A program made the position numbers and the translations under genes. Positions 39,456 through 47,487 of a DNA stretch of 64,000 bases are shown one piece after another; the first letter of the stretch is position 1, and each line of letters begins with the position of its first letter. A model generated the notes under the pieces. It saw only the letters and a list, made by a program, of their open reading frames with translations. It was not told the DNA's origin and did not search any database. This DNA comes from Pseudomonas putida NBRC 14164 (GTDB lineage Bacteria > Pseudomonadota > Gammaproteobacteria > Pseudomonadales > Pseudomonadaceae): positions 986,501 through 1,050,500 of the forward strand of contig NC_021505.1 of the NCBI RefSeq assembly GCF_000412675.1. Reading direction: 5' to 3'.

Positions 39456-40409
39456 TCAGCAAGGCGCTTTCCCACCCTTGGTGACATATTCGTCCTGATT
39501 CTTCATCAGGGCGAATGCCACTCGTGCAAGCTTCCTGGCCAGGATTACCAACGCCTGGGTTGTTGCTTTACCCGCATTGCGATGCTGTTCGTAGAGCCCT
39601 TTCCAAGTGGCCGTCCGGCTGGCTGACATCGCCGCGTTATGCAGCAGGCGACGGATTTCTGAGCAGCCTCGCTTGGTAAGGCGACGACGTCCATTCTTCT
39701 GCCCAGAATCAATCACTCGTAGATCCATTCCCAGGAATGCAATGTACGAATCACTGCTCTTGAACTCGCCCCGCATAAAAGCCATTACCAAGGCAGTGGC
39801 CGTGAGAAACCCAATACCCTCTACCGCCTGGCAGCGAGCAACTTGCTCGTGCAGCCCTGCTTCGCGCAGCACTTCTTTAATTTTCTTTTGGATCAACAAA
39901 TCCAGCCGGTCTATCGATTTTACAAAGGTTGTGAAGGCGGCTTTCAAAAGGGCTTCATTAGCCCAGCTCTGAGTCATCGCCGTGCGGGCAGTCACCAAGG
40001 CCGCTCGGCGTCGCAGAAGGCTCTGAAGCTTGCCGTAGACGGCGGGAGGGGGAGTCCAAGGGCGGAGGTCTTCCCCCTCGTTTCTCAAAAAACGGGACAA
40101 CAACCGAGCATCAGTGGGGTCCGTTTTTACCCGTACACCCACGCTTTTGCGGTAGTTGCTCAGTTGGAATCCATCAATGACATAGACCTCGAAACCCAGG
40201 CTATGGGCCAGCTCAACCAAGTCCAGGTGGTAAACATTGGTCGCCTCAACAGCAATTGCCGTGTTGAGAGGCTGTTGCTTCAGCCATTTCTTGATTTCTG
40301 GTTTGGTATTTTTCACCTTGATGATCTCATCGCGATCATCGTGATGAATCACTAACTCAGCTTTCGCGACATCCGCACCGACGATCAATTTGCCAACCTG
40401 CATTGCCAC
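39456..40409 (-). CDS. IS110-family transposase (DEDD recombinase)
   Basis: The 317-residue protein has the N-terminal RuvC-like DEDD set: Asp13 (VGADVAK), Glu55 (AVEATN), Asp97 and Asp100 (KTDPTDARLL). The C-terminal Tnp domain has EGIGFLTATAL and the HNAAMSASR motif, where Ser262 is the probable catalytic serine. The start is GTG at 40409, with GAGGAGG upstream; an ATG at 40403 is an alternative with poorer spacing. The reading frame is intact, so the element may still be active. In this family the recombinase works with a bridge RNA made from the noncoding end. Confidence 0.94.
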   Translation of the reverse strand: MAMQVGKLIVGADVAKAELVIHHDDRDEIIKVKNTKPEIKKWLKQQPLNTAIAVEATNVYHLDLVELAHSLGFEVYVIDGFQLSNYRKSVGVRVKTDPTDARLLSRFLRNEGEDLRPWTPPPAVYGKLQSLLRRRAALVTARTAMTQSWANEALLKAAFTTFVKSIDRLDLLIQKKIKEVLREAGLHEQVARCQAVEGIGFLTATALVMAFMRGEFKSSDSYIAFLGMDLRVIDSGQKNGRRRLTKRGCSEIRRLLHNAAMSASRTATWKGLYEQHRNAGKATTQALVILARKLARVAFALMKNQDEYVTKGGKAPC

Positions 40410-40440
40410 GGGAGCCTCCTCACGTTATGGTTTTTTGGCT

Positions 40441-40605
40441 TGAAGGGGTTTCACCAAGAGGCGCTGGCTTGCTTCTATCGTCGTTTGCAAACGATGCATT
40501 CTTTATCGGCGCTTTGGTGGAAGGGGTGGGGCGATGTCTCCCACGGTCTGTACTGCTGTGAACAGTCAGAATCGGGCATTTAGTCCCACCACCCCTTCAA
40601 GTCTA
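40441..40605 (-). ncRNA. Candidate bridge RNA of the IS110 element
   Basis: Read on the minus strand, GAAGGGGTGG (40589-40598) pairs perfectly with CCACCCCTTC (40520-40529). The loop they enclose has ATGCCCG (40573-40579), identical to the left target flank, and GTGGGAG (40538-40544), complementary to the core plus right flank CTCCCAC; an inner hairpin TCTGACTG/CAGTACAGA separates them. A second stem, CACCAA (40514-40519) with TTGGTG (40452-40457), encloses a region with the perfect palindrome TCGTTTGCAAACGA (40481-40494) and AAGAAT, which partly matches the element's right end, so it is a likely donor loop. RNA ends are not determined. Confidence 0.7.
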
Positions 40606-40647
40606 ACCATACAAGCGGGCATGCCCGCGAAGAGGCCGGCACAGGCA

Positions 40648-40677
40648 TAAAAAAACCCGGCGCATGGCCGGGTCTTT
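40648..40677 (-). terminator. Intrinsic terminator of sodB
   Basis: On the minus strand ACCCGGCC and GCGCCGGGT form a stem around CAT, followed by TTTTTTTAT. Confidence 0.88.
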
Positions 40678-40696
40678 ACGTTCAGGGCTGAAGGAC

Positions 40697-41293
40697 TCAG
40701 GCCTTGAAGGTCTTGCCTTCGAACTGCTCGGCAACGAAGGCCCAGTTGACCAGGTTCCAGAACGCCTCGACGTACTTCGGACGCAGGTTGCGGTAGTCGA
40801 TGTAGTAGGCGTGTTCCCAGACGTCGCAGGTCAGCAGCGGGGTGTCGCCGCTGGTCAGCGGGCAACCGGCGCCGATGGTGCTGGCCAGGGCCAGGGAACC
40901 GTCAGCTTTCTTCACCAGCCAGCCCCAGCCGGAACCGAAGGTGCCAACCGAAGTCTTGGTGAACTCTTCCTTGAACTTGTCGAAGGAACCGAAAGCGGCG
41001 TTGATGGCTTCAGCCAGGGCACCGGTAGGCTGGCCGCCGCCGTTTGGCGACAGGCAGTTCCAGTAGAAGGTGTGGTTCCAGACCTGAGCGGCGTTGTTGA
41101 AGATGCCGCCCGAAGAGCTCTTGACGATCTCTTCCAGGGTCTTGCCTTCGAATTCGGTGCCTGGGACCAGGTTGTTCAGGTTCACGACATAGGTGTTGTG
41201 GTGCTTGTCGTGGTGATACTCCAGGGTTTCCTTGGAGATGTGCGGCTGCAGGGCATCGTGGGCGTACGGCAGCGGCGGCAATTCAAAAGCCAT
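40697..41293 (-). CDS. sodB: Superoxide dismutase [Fe]
   Basis: The 198-residue protein starts [20 protein letters not shown] and has metal ligands in [12 protein letters not shown] (His), NHTFYWN (His) and [13 protein letters not shown] (Asp, His). The pattern GGGQPTGAL and the residues near the metal fit the iron type. It removes superoxide in the cytoplasm. GGAGATCC precedes the start. sodB next to bifA is the usual Pseudomonas order. The 238 bases upstream (41294-41531) hold only its promoter region. Confidence 0.97.
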   Translation of the reverse strand: MAFELPPLPYAHDALQPHISKETLEYHHDKHHNTYVVNLNNLVPGTEFEGKTLEEIVKSSSGGIFNNAAQVWNHTFYWNCLSPNGGGQPTGALAEAINAAFGSFDKFKEEFTKTSVGTFGSGWGWLVKKADGSLALASTIGAGCPLTSGDTPLLTCDVWEHAYYIDYRNLRPKYVEAFWNLVNWAFVAEQFEGKTFKA

Positions 41294-41531
41294 GGTGGAT
41301 CTCCTGATTCAGGTCTAGTTCGCGGTTTGCGCAGGGCCGATCACGGGCGGCCCTATGAGCGTCGGCGAGTTTGTACTCTTTGCGACGCAAGGGGTCGATC
41401 ATAGCACCAGCCCCGGCGCATAACCACGCAACAAACATAGGGAATAGAGGTTCCGCAGCGGTTGGCGGGTACCGACCAGTGGTGGTCGTTTCCAGGCCAA
41501 CCGATGTGTGCCGGGCCATGCAGGCCAGAGC

Positions 41532-42131
41532 TCAGTTGAAGATCAACTGCGCCGCCACCGCGAACATCATCACCGCCACCATCAGGTCGAGCATGCGCCA
41601 GGTCGCCGGGCGGGCCAGCCACGGTGCCAGCCAGGCCGCCCCTATCGCCAGTGTCGAGAACCAAATCAGCGAGGCACTGGCCGCCCCGGCCACATAGGCG
41701 CCAGGCTCGGTCTGCTGGGCGCCCAGCGAGCCGATCAGCAACACCGTATCAAGGTAGACGTGCGGGTTCAGCAGCGTTACCGCCAGCGCACTGAGCAGTA
41801 CGGCACGGCGCGAGCGCATGCCTTGGCCTTCCTGGTGCTGCAGGCTTTGTTTGGAAAAGGCACTGCGCAGGGCTTTGGCGCCGTACCATATGAGGAACAA
41901 CGCGCCGCCCCAGCGCGCAACGGCCAGCAAGGTCGGGTTTTGCGCCAGCACAGTGGCCAGGCCGAATACCCCGGCAGCCACCAGCAGCGCGTCACAGACA
42001 ATGCACAGCGCCGCTACCGGCAGGTGATGCTCGCGGCGCAGGCTCTGGGCGAGGACGAAGGCATTCTGGGTGCCGATGGCCATGATCAGGCCGAAGGCCA
42101 CCAGCATGCCGTTGAGATAGCTTTGCCACAT
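41532..42131 (-). CDS. LysE/ArgO-type amino-acid exporter
   Basis: The 199-residue membrane protein has six hydrophobic segments and the LysE motifs GLIMAIGTQNAFVLAQSLRR and LNPHVYLDTVLLIGS. These carriers export basic amino acids, lysine or arginine, when they accumulate. The ATG at 42131 has GGAGG upstream and is preferred over an in-frame ATG 39 bases earlier. It is divergent from an ArgP-like regulator, the classic lysE-lysG or argO-argP arrangement, so the regulator very likely controls it. Confidence 0.9.
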   Translation of the reverse strand: MWQSYLNGMLVAFGLIMAIGTQNAFVLAQSLRREHHLPVAALCIVCDALLVAAGVFGLATVLAQNPTLLAVARWGGALFLIWYGAKALRSAFSKQSLQHQEGQGMRSRRAVLLSALAVTLLNPHVYLDTVLLIGSLGAQQTEPGAYVAGAASASLIWFSTLAIGAAWLAPWLARPATWRMLDLMVAVMMFAVAAQLIFN

Positions 42132-42230
42132 GGCGTGCCCTCCATAAAGGAAACTAAAGATGCTGGCCATTGTGGTGGTTGGCGCTGTATAAGAAAAACA
42201 AATAAAGCTGATCAGGCATTAGGGAAATCG

Positions 42231-43121
42231 ATGTTCGACTACAAGTTGCTCGCCGCCTTGGCGGCGGTGATCGAACAGGGTGGTTTCGAGCGTGCCGCGC
42301 AAGTGCTCGGCTTGTCGCAGTCGGCCATTTCCCAGCGCATCAAGCTGCTTGAAGCGCGGGTCGGGCAACCGGTGCTGGTGCGTGCCACGCCGCCCAGTCC
42401 GACCGAAGTCGGCCGCCAGTTGCTCAACCATGTGCAGCAGGTGCGCCTGCTTGAACGTGACTTGCAGCGCCAGGTGCCGGCGCTGGACGAAGAGGGCATG
42501 CCGGAGCGCCTGCGCATCGCCCTGAACGCCGATAGCCTGGCTACCTGGTGGGCCGGTGCGGTGGGCAACTTCTGTGCGCAGCAGAACGTGCTGACCGACC
42601 TGGTGGTAGAAGACCAGGAAGTGGGCCTGAAACGCATGCGTGCCGGCGAGGTGGCGGCCTGCCTGTGTGGCAGTGAACGCCCGGTTGCCGGGGCGCGCAG
42701 CCTGCTGCTGGGGGCCATGCGCTACCGGGCGTTGGCCAGCCCCGGCTTCATGGCGCGGCATTTCCCCCAGGGTTTTGTCGCCAGCCGCCTGGCCCGGACC
42801 CCCGCTATCGTGTACGGCCCGGATGATTTCCTGCAGCATCGTTACCTGGCATCACTGGGCATCGAGGACGGTTTCCTGCACCACCTGTGCCCGTCGTCCG
42901 AAGGCTTCCTGCGCATGACCGAGGCCGGGCTGGGCTGGGGGCTGGTGCCCGAACTGCAGGCTCGGGAGCAACTGGCCAGCGGGCAGTTGGTGGAAATCTG
43001 CAGCGATACCCCCATCGACGTGCCGCTGTACTGGCATCATTGGCGCAATGGCGGGCAATTGCTCGCGCAACTGACCGACCACCTGCGGCACACCGCGCAG
43101 CAATGGCTGGTGCCCTTGTAG
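42231..43121 (+). CDS. argP: LysR-family regulator ArgP (IciA/LysG type)
   Basis: The 296-residue protein has an N-terminal winged helix (LLAALAAVIEQGGFERAAQVLGLSQSAISQRIKLLE) and a LysR effector domain. The end of the DNA-binding domain and the short linker match ArgP, which activates the basic amino-acid exporter in response to arginine or lysine. It is divergent from that exporter with a 99-base gap. No clear TN11A site was singled out. Confidence 0.9.
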   Translation: MFDYKLLAALAAVIEQGGFERAAQVLGLSQSAISQRIKLLEARVGQPVLVRATPPSPTEVGRQLLNHVQQVRLLERDLQRQVPALDEEGMPERLRIALNADSLATWWAGAVGNFCAQQNVLTDLVVEDQEVGLKRMRAGEVAACLCGSERPVAGARSLLLGAMRYRALASPGFMARHFPQGFVASRLARTPAIVYGPDDFLQHRYLASLGIEDGFLHHLCPSSEGFLRMTEAGLGWGLVPELQAREQLASGQLVEICSDTPIDVPLYWHHWRNGGQLLAQLTDHLRHTAQQWLVPL

Positions 43122-43170
43122 CCACGGCTGGCGTCAGTTGCATCTGAAATCTGGCAAGACGGAGTCTTAT

Positions 43171-44166
43171 ATGCGAATTCTGGTCACCGGCGCGAGTGGC
43201 TTCATTGGCGGGCGCTTTGCGCGCTTCGCCCTGGAGCAGGGCCTGGACGTGCGGGTCAGCGGCCGCCGCGCCGAAGGGGTCGAGCACCTGGTCAAGCGCG
43301 GCGCCCAGTTCATCCCAGGCGACCTGGGTGATCCCGAGCTGGCCCGCCGCCTGTGCCAGGGCATGGAGGCTGTGGTGCACTGTGCCGGCGCGGTGGGCAA
43401 CTGGGGGCGCTACCAGGACTTCTACCAGGGCAATGTGGTCGTCACCGAAAACGTGGTCGAGGGCTGTCTGAAGGAACATGTGCGGCGCCTGGTGCACCTG
43501 TCGTCGCCGTCGATCTACTTCAATGGCCGCTCGCGCCTGGACATCCGTGAAGACCAGGTGCCGCGTCGTTTTCACGACCACTATGGGCAAACCAAGCACC
43601 TGGCGGAGCAAAAAGTGTTTGGGGCCCAGGAGTTCGGCCTTGAAGTGCTGGCGCTGCGCCCGCGCTTCGTCACCGGTGCCGGCGATGCCAGCATCTTCCC
43701 GCGGCTGATGCAGATGCAGCGCAAAGGCCGCGTGGCGATCATCGGCAACGGCCTGAACAAAGTCGACTTCACCAGCGTGCACAACCTCAACGAGGCGCTG
43801 CTCAGCGCCTTGTTCGCCGATGACCGTGCGCTGGGCCAGGCCTACAACATCAGCAACGGCCAGCCGCTGCCGCTGTGGGACGTGGTCAACTACGTGATGC
43901 GCCAGATGCAGCTGCCGCAGGTTACCCGCTACCGTTCCTATGGCCTGGCCTACAGCCTGGCCGCGGTGAACGAGGCGGCCTGCATGTTATGGCCGGGGCG
44001 CCCGCAACCCACCCTGTCGCGCTTGGGGATGCAGGTGATGAGCCGTGATTTCACCCTGGATATCAGCCGTGCGCGGCAGTACCTGGACTACCAGCCCAAG
44101 GTCAGCCTGTGGACGGCGCTGGATGAATTCTGCGGTTGGTGGAAGCATTTGCCGCCAGGGCAGTAA
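43171..44166 (+). CDS. NAD(P)-dependent epimerase/dehydratase (extended SDR)
   Basis: The 331-residue protein has the nucleotide motif TGASGFIGGRFARFAL near the N-terminus, the Ser of HLSSPSIYFNG, and the catalytic YGQTK, so it is a functional extended SDR. Sequence around it (GAVGNWGRYQDFYQGNV, LRPRFVTGAGD) resembles the 3-beta-hydroxysteroid dehydrogenase/isomerase-like branch. The substrate cannot be told. An upstream in-frame start is rejected in favour of the ATG at 43171. It lies 49 bases after argP on the same strand, but a shared function is not obvious. Confidence 0.85.
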   Translation: MRILVTGASGFIGGRFARFALEQGLDVRVSGRRAEGVEHLVKRGAQFIPGDLGDPELARRLCQGMEAVVHCAGAVGNWGRYQDFYQGNVVVTENVVEGCLKEHVRRLVHLSSPSIYFNGRSRLDIREDQVPRRFHDHYGQTKHLAEQKVFGAQEFGLEVLALRPRFVTGAGDASIFPRLMQMQRKGRVAIIGNGLNKVDFTSVHNLNEALLSALFADDRALGQAYNISNGQPLPLWDVVNYVMRQMQLPQVTRYRSYGLAYSLAAVNEAACMLWPGRPQPTLSRLGMQVMSRDFTLDISRARQYLDYQPKVSLWTALDEFCGWWKHLPPGQ

Positions 44167-44253
44167 AGCCGCTGGCGTGACAATGGTCATCAACACGCCG
44201 CGCTTGCGGTTTATACTCGTGCCTCTTTGCGACTACCGCGGTTGAATGTATCC

Positions 44254-45123
44254 ATGCGTAACCATGCTCACGATGACTACGATGACGTGCCTACCTTGCG
44301 GGCGGGCACCGTTGATGATGACGAACTGATGCCGGCGCACGTGGTGCGCAGCCGCCAGAAAGCCGCCCGCGGGGCCAGCACGGCGCCGTTGTGGGCGCTG
44401 CTCGGCGCTTCGTTCATCGCGTTGGCGGGCCTGGGCTGGTGGAGCTTCCAGCAGATCTCGCTGATGGAGCAGCAGCTGGTGGCGACCCAGGAGAGCTTTG
44501 CCCGCATCAGTGAAGAAGCCGCCGGGCGTTTGCAGGCGATCAGTGGCAAGGTGGAGGCCAGCGAATCCGGCGTTACCAGCAGCAGCGAGGCGCTGAAGCT
44601 GCAGTTGCGCCAGTTGCAGAAGGGGGTGGCCGGTCAGACAGGTGACTTGGGTAAACGCCTGGAGCAAGTGCTGGCCGATACCCGTGAACAGCAGAAGGCT
44701 GTGACCGAGCTGCAAAGCCAGCTGCAGGCGCAGCTGAAGCTGGTGAACGGCGAGCTGGCCGCGTTGCGTTCGGGTCAGGTTGATGGCGGCAAGCTGGATG
44801 CCCAGTTCAAAGGCCTGAACGAGCAGGTTGCCGCGCTGAAGGCCGCGCAGGTTGATGGCGGCAAGCTGGACGGGCAGCTCAAGAGCCTGGGCAGCGAAGT
44901 GGCGGCACTGAAGAAGCAGGGCAACCCGAGCGCGGCAATCCAGGGCCTGGAACAGGATATTTTGGTGCTGAAGAGCCAGATCGACAACCGCCCGGCTGCG
45001 GCAGCGTCCGGTGGTGCGTCGGTGCAGGAGTTCGATGCCTTCCGGGCGCAGATGACCCGCAACCTGAATACCTTGCAGAGCCAGGTTCAGAATCTGCAAC
45101 AGCAGATCAACGCTCGGCCGTGA
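44254..45123 (+). CDS. Membrane-anchored coiled-coil protein with internal repeats
   Basis: The 289-residue protein has an acidic N-terminus, one membrane segment at about 44-66 (LWALLGASFIALAGLGWWSF) and a long periplasmic coiled coil to the end. A unit containing QVDGGKLDxQ...LxxxVAALK occurs twice (about residues 174-206 and 197-229), visible in the DNA as repeats of CAGGTTGATGGCGGCAAGCT near 44776 and 44848. I do not recognise the function; such proteins are sometimes misnamed as chromosome-partition or ATPase proteins. No catalytic motif is seen. Confidence 0.75.
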   Translation: MRNHAHDDYDDVPTLRAGTVDDDELMPAHVVRSRQKAARGASTAPLWALLGASFIALAGLGWWSFQQISLMEQQLVATQESFARISEEAAGRLQAISGKVEASESGVTSSSEALKLQLRQLQKGVAGQTGDLGKRLEQVLADTREQQKAVTELQSQLQAQLKLVNGELAALRSGQVDGGKLDAQFKGLNEQVAALKAAQVDGGKLDGQLKSLGSEVAALKKQGNPSAAIQGLEQDILVLKSQIDNRPAAAASGGASVQEFDAFRAQMTRNLNTLQSQVQNLQQQINARP

Positions 45124-45132
45124 CGCTCCAAG

Positions 45133-45244
45133 GGAGGGCGTTGCCCTCCTATCGCGACACAAGGCCGCTCCCACAATGTACGGTGTACGCCGATCCATTA
45201 TGGGAGCGGCCTTGCGTCGCGATAGGGCCGCAAAGCGGCCCCGG
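45133..45244. repeat. REP-type inverted repeat pair
   Basis: TATCGCGACACAAGGCCGCTCC faces GGAGCGGCCTTGCGTCGCGATA, with GCGGCC arms outside. It belongs to the 'cacaaggccgc' class and lies between the coiled-coil gene and the convergent xenB. Confidence 0.85.
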
Positions 45245-45253
45245 CAACCGTGA

Positions 45254-46303
45254 TTACAACCGCGGATAATCGATATACCCCACCGGCCCCTTGCCATAGA
45301 AAGTCTCTGGCCGCGCCTCGTTCAACGGCGCATCCGCCGCCAGCCGCGCCGGCAGGTCGGGGTTGGCGATGAACGGCACGCCAAACGCCACTGCATCGGC
45401 CTTGCCACTGGCCAGGGCCGCATTGGCGCTGGCTTTGTCAAACCGCTCGTTGACGATGTACAAGCCGCCGAACGCTTCTTTGATCAATGGGCCGATGCTG
45501 TCATCGGCTTCCCGCTCCCGCGAGCAGATAAACGCAATGCCCCGCTTGCCCAGCTCGCGAGCCACGTAGCTGAAGGTTTCGGCGCGGTCGGCATCACCCA
45601 TGTCGTGAGCATCGGCACGGGGCGCCAGGTGCACGCCTACGCGGTTCGCGCCCCACACTTCGATGGCCGCATCGGTCACCTCCAACAGCAGGCGTGCACG
45701 GTTTTCCAGCGACCCGCCATAGCGGTCGGTACGCTGGTTGGTGCTGCTTTGCAGGAACTGGTCGAGCAGGTAACCGTTGGCGCCGTGAATCTCTACACCA
45801 TCGAAACCGGCAGCCTTGGCGTTCTCGGCACCGCTGCGGTAGGCCTCGACGATGTCGTTGATTTCCTCGGTTTCCAGCGCGCGCGGGGTGGGATAGTCAC
45901 TTAGCGGGCGCACCAGGCTTACATGGCCCTTGGGCTGGATCGCGCTGGGGGCAACCGGCAGTTCGCCGTTCAGGTAGCTGGGGTGGGAGATACGGCCAAC
46001 GTGCCACAGCTGCAGGAAGATGCGCCCGCCAGCGGCATGCACGGCCTTGGTGACGTTGTTCCAGCCACGCACCTGCTCATCGTTCCAGATGCCGGGGGTA
46101 TCCGGGTAGCCGACGCCCATGGCACTGACCGAAGTCGCCTCGCTGAGGATCAGCCCGGCGCTGGCGCGCTGCACATAGTATTCGGCCATCAGCGCATTGG
46201 GCACGCGGCCTTCGTCGGCCCGGCAGCGGGTGAGCGGGGCCATGATGATGCGGTTGGGCAGTTGCAGGTCGCCCAGGGTGATCGGATCGAAAAGCGTGGT
46301 CAT
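45254..46303 (-). CDS. xenB: Old-yellow-enzyme family reductase (XenB/NemA)
   Basis: The 349-residue protein begins MTTLFDPITLGDLQLPNRI and has the OYE motifs MAPLTRCRA, GRISHPSYL, DGVEIHGANGYLLDQFLQ and NQRTDRYGGSLENR. FMN enzymes of this type reduce nitrate esters, nitroaromatics and activated alkenes using NADPH; XenB of Pseudomonas is the closest known match I recall. The ATG at 46303 gives the family length. An ArsR regulator gene lies 17 bases upstream in the same direction, so the two are co-transcribed. Confidence 0.92.
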   Translation of the reverse strand: MTTLFDPITLGDLQLPNRIIMAPLTRCRADEGRVPNALMAEYYVQRASAGLILSEATSVSAMGVGYPDTPGIWNDEQVRGWNNVTKAVHAAGGRIFLQLWHVGRISHPSYLNGELPVAPSAIQPKGHVSLVRPLSDYPTPRALETEEINDIVEAYRSGAENAKAAGFDGVEIHGANGYLLDQFLQSSTNQRTDRYGGSLENRARLLLEVTDAAIEVWGANRVGVHLAPRADAHDMGDADRAETFSYVARELGKRGIAFICSREREADDSIGPLIKEAFGGLYIVNERFDKASANAALASGKADAVAFGVPFIANPDLPARLAADAPLNEARPETFYGKGPVGYIDYPRL

Positions 46304-46320
46304 AGCGGTTACCTGCCTTG

Positions 46321-46623
46321 TCAAAGTGCTTGGCGCAGTTGTTCGAGGAACGCCTCGATGGTGGCTTCGTTGCGTTTGAAGAAGTGCCATTGGCCAATCT
46401 TCTGGCTGCTGATCAGCCCGGCGCGCTGCAAGGTGGCCAGGTGGGCGGAGACGGTCGACTGCGACAAGCCGCAGCGTTGGTCGATCTGCCCGGCACACAC
46501 ACCGTTTTCGGTGCTGTGGTACTGGTCGGGGAACTGCGTTGCCGGGTCTTTCAGCCAGCTGAGGATTTCTCGCCTGACCGGGTGGGCCAGCGCTTTTATG
46601 ATTTCGTCGAGATCAAGAGGCAT
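46321..46623 (-). CDS. ArsR-family winged-helix regulator
   Basis: The 100-residue protein begins MPLDLDEIIKALAHPVRREIL and has the HTH helix CGLSQSTVSAHLATLQRAGLI. It lacks the CxC metal site of ArsR/SmtB metalloregulators, so it probably responds to an organic signal or to redox. It precedes xenB and likely represses this operon. Repeated CGATAT half-sites upstream are candidate operators. An upstream in-frame start would add an unlikely extension. Confidence 0.87.
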   Translation of the reverse strand: MPLDLDEIIKALAHPVRREILSWLKDPATQFPDQYHSTENGVCAGQIDQRCGLSQSTVSAHLATLQRAGLISSQKIGQWHFFKRNEATIEAFLEQLRQAL

Positions 46624-46643
46624 GGGTTGAGGCTCGTTGTAGC

Positions 46644-46748
46644 GGTATATCGCGATAGGGCGAAATGTAAATCGCCCGATCCCGATATACAAATACGAAG
46701 AGGTTCTGAGCTGAGTACGAATCGCTATATCGCGTTATAACGATATGT
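46644..46748. promoter_or_regulatory. Cluster of CGATATA-type half-sites between the ArsR and AcpH-like genes
   Basis: TATCGCGATA (46648-46657) is palindromic; CGATATA recurs at about 46683; ATATCG (46727-46732) faces CGATAT (46741-46746). The sites span the gap between divergent genes and are probably binding sites for the ArsR regulator. The minus-strand promoter and the plus-strand promoter would both be covered. Confidence 0.5.
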
Positions 46749-46773
46749 TGGTGAGCGGTGCTAGACTGCGCCC

Positions 46774-47355
46774 ATGAACTACCTCGCACACCTGCACCTG
46801 GGCGGCCCGGCACCGCAACAACTGCTTGGCAGCCTGTATGGCGACTTCGTCAAGGGCTCGCTGGAAGGTCGCTTCCCGCCTGCGCTGGAGGCGGCTATCC
46901 GGCTGCACCGGCATATCGACAGCTACACCGATCAGCATCCATTGGTGCTGGCAGCCCTGGCGCGCTTTCCGCGTGAGCGGCGGCGCTTTGCCGGCATCGT
47001 CCTGGATGTATTCTTCGACCATTGCCTGGTGCGGGATTGGGGCAACTACGCCGAGCAGCCCCTTGAGCAGTTTACTGGCGCGTTTTATCGGGTGCTGCTG
47101 GCGGAGCCAGAGCTGCCGGGGCGGCTGGCGCGGATTGCACCGTTCATGGCAGCGGATGACTGGCTAGGGGCGTATGGCGATTTTGCCACGCTGGAGCATG
47201 TGTTCAACGGCATTGCCCGGCGTTTGTCGCGACCTGAGGGCATGGCCGGGGTGATGGTGGAGCTGGAGCGGCTGTATGAGCCGCTGCTGGCGGATTTTCG
47301 CGAGTTCTACCCGCAGTTGCAGGCCTTTGCAGCGGCGCGCATGCCTGACAGCTGA
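46774..47355 (+). CDS. ACP phosphodiesterase family protein (DUF479, AcpH-like)
   Basis: The 193-residue protein starts MNYLAHLHLGGPAPQQLLGSL and has the metal-site pattern of the family: HLHL, GDFVKG, HRHIDSYTDQHP and VLDVFFDHCLVRDW. E. coli AcpH removes the phosphopantetheine arm from acyl carrier protein. The histidines and aspartates fit an HD-like metal hydrolase. It is divergent from the ArsR-xenB unit and close to the proposed operators. Confidence 0.87.
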   Translation: MNYLAHLHLGGPAPQQLLGSLYGDFVKGSLEGRFPPALEAAIRLHRHIDSYTDQHPLVLAALARFPRERRRFAGIVLDVFFDHCLVRDWGNYAEQPLEQFTGAFYRVLLAEPELPGRLARIAPFMAADDWLGAYGDFATLEHVFNGIARRLSRPEGMAGVMVELERLYEPLLADFREFYPQLQAFAAARMPDS

Positions 47356-47372
47356 TTTTATTCGCCTGTTCC

Positions 47373-47466
47373 GGCCCTATCGCCGGCAAGCCAGCTCCCA
47401 CAGGTTGAGCAACAGCTTCAAGACCTGTGGAGTACCTGTGGGAGCTGGCTTGCCGGCGATAGGGCC
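47373..47466. repeat. REP-type inverted repeat pair, 'cgccggcaagccagc' class
   Basis: CCTATCGCCGGCAAGCCAGC and GCTGGCTTGCCGGCGATAGG face each other around a centre containing CAAGACCTGTGG. It separates the convergent AcpH-like and olsA genes. Confidence 0.87.
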
Positions 47467-47487
47467 AGTACTGACAGCACAAAAAAA

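Larger units (their letters stand above)
39444..40615 (-). mobile_element. IS110-family insertion sequence inserted in a REP palindrome
   Basis: The boundaries are set by the split REP: on the minus strand the left flank ends GCATGCCCGCT and the right flank starts CTCCCACAG, so the element lies at a CT dinucleotide that is present at both ends. The element is about 1,172 bases including one core, with a long 5' noncoding end (about 205 bases) and a very short 3' end (12 bases). No terminal inverted repeats or target duplication beyond the core are seen, as expected for IS110. REP-targeting IS110 elements such as ISPpu9 and ISPpu10 are known from P. putida. Confidence 0.9.

Noticed and set aside
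40410..40696. Possible small gene upstream of the transposase
   Set aside because: The sequence is explained by the bridge-RNA folds, the restored REP arm and the sodB terminator; no ORF with a ribosome site.
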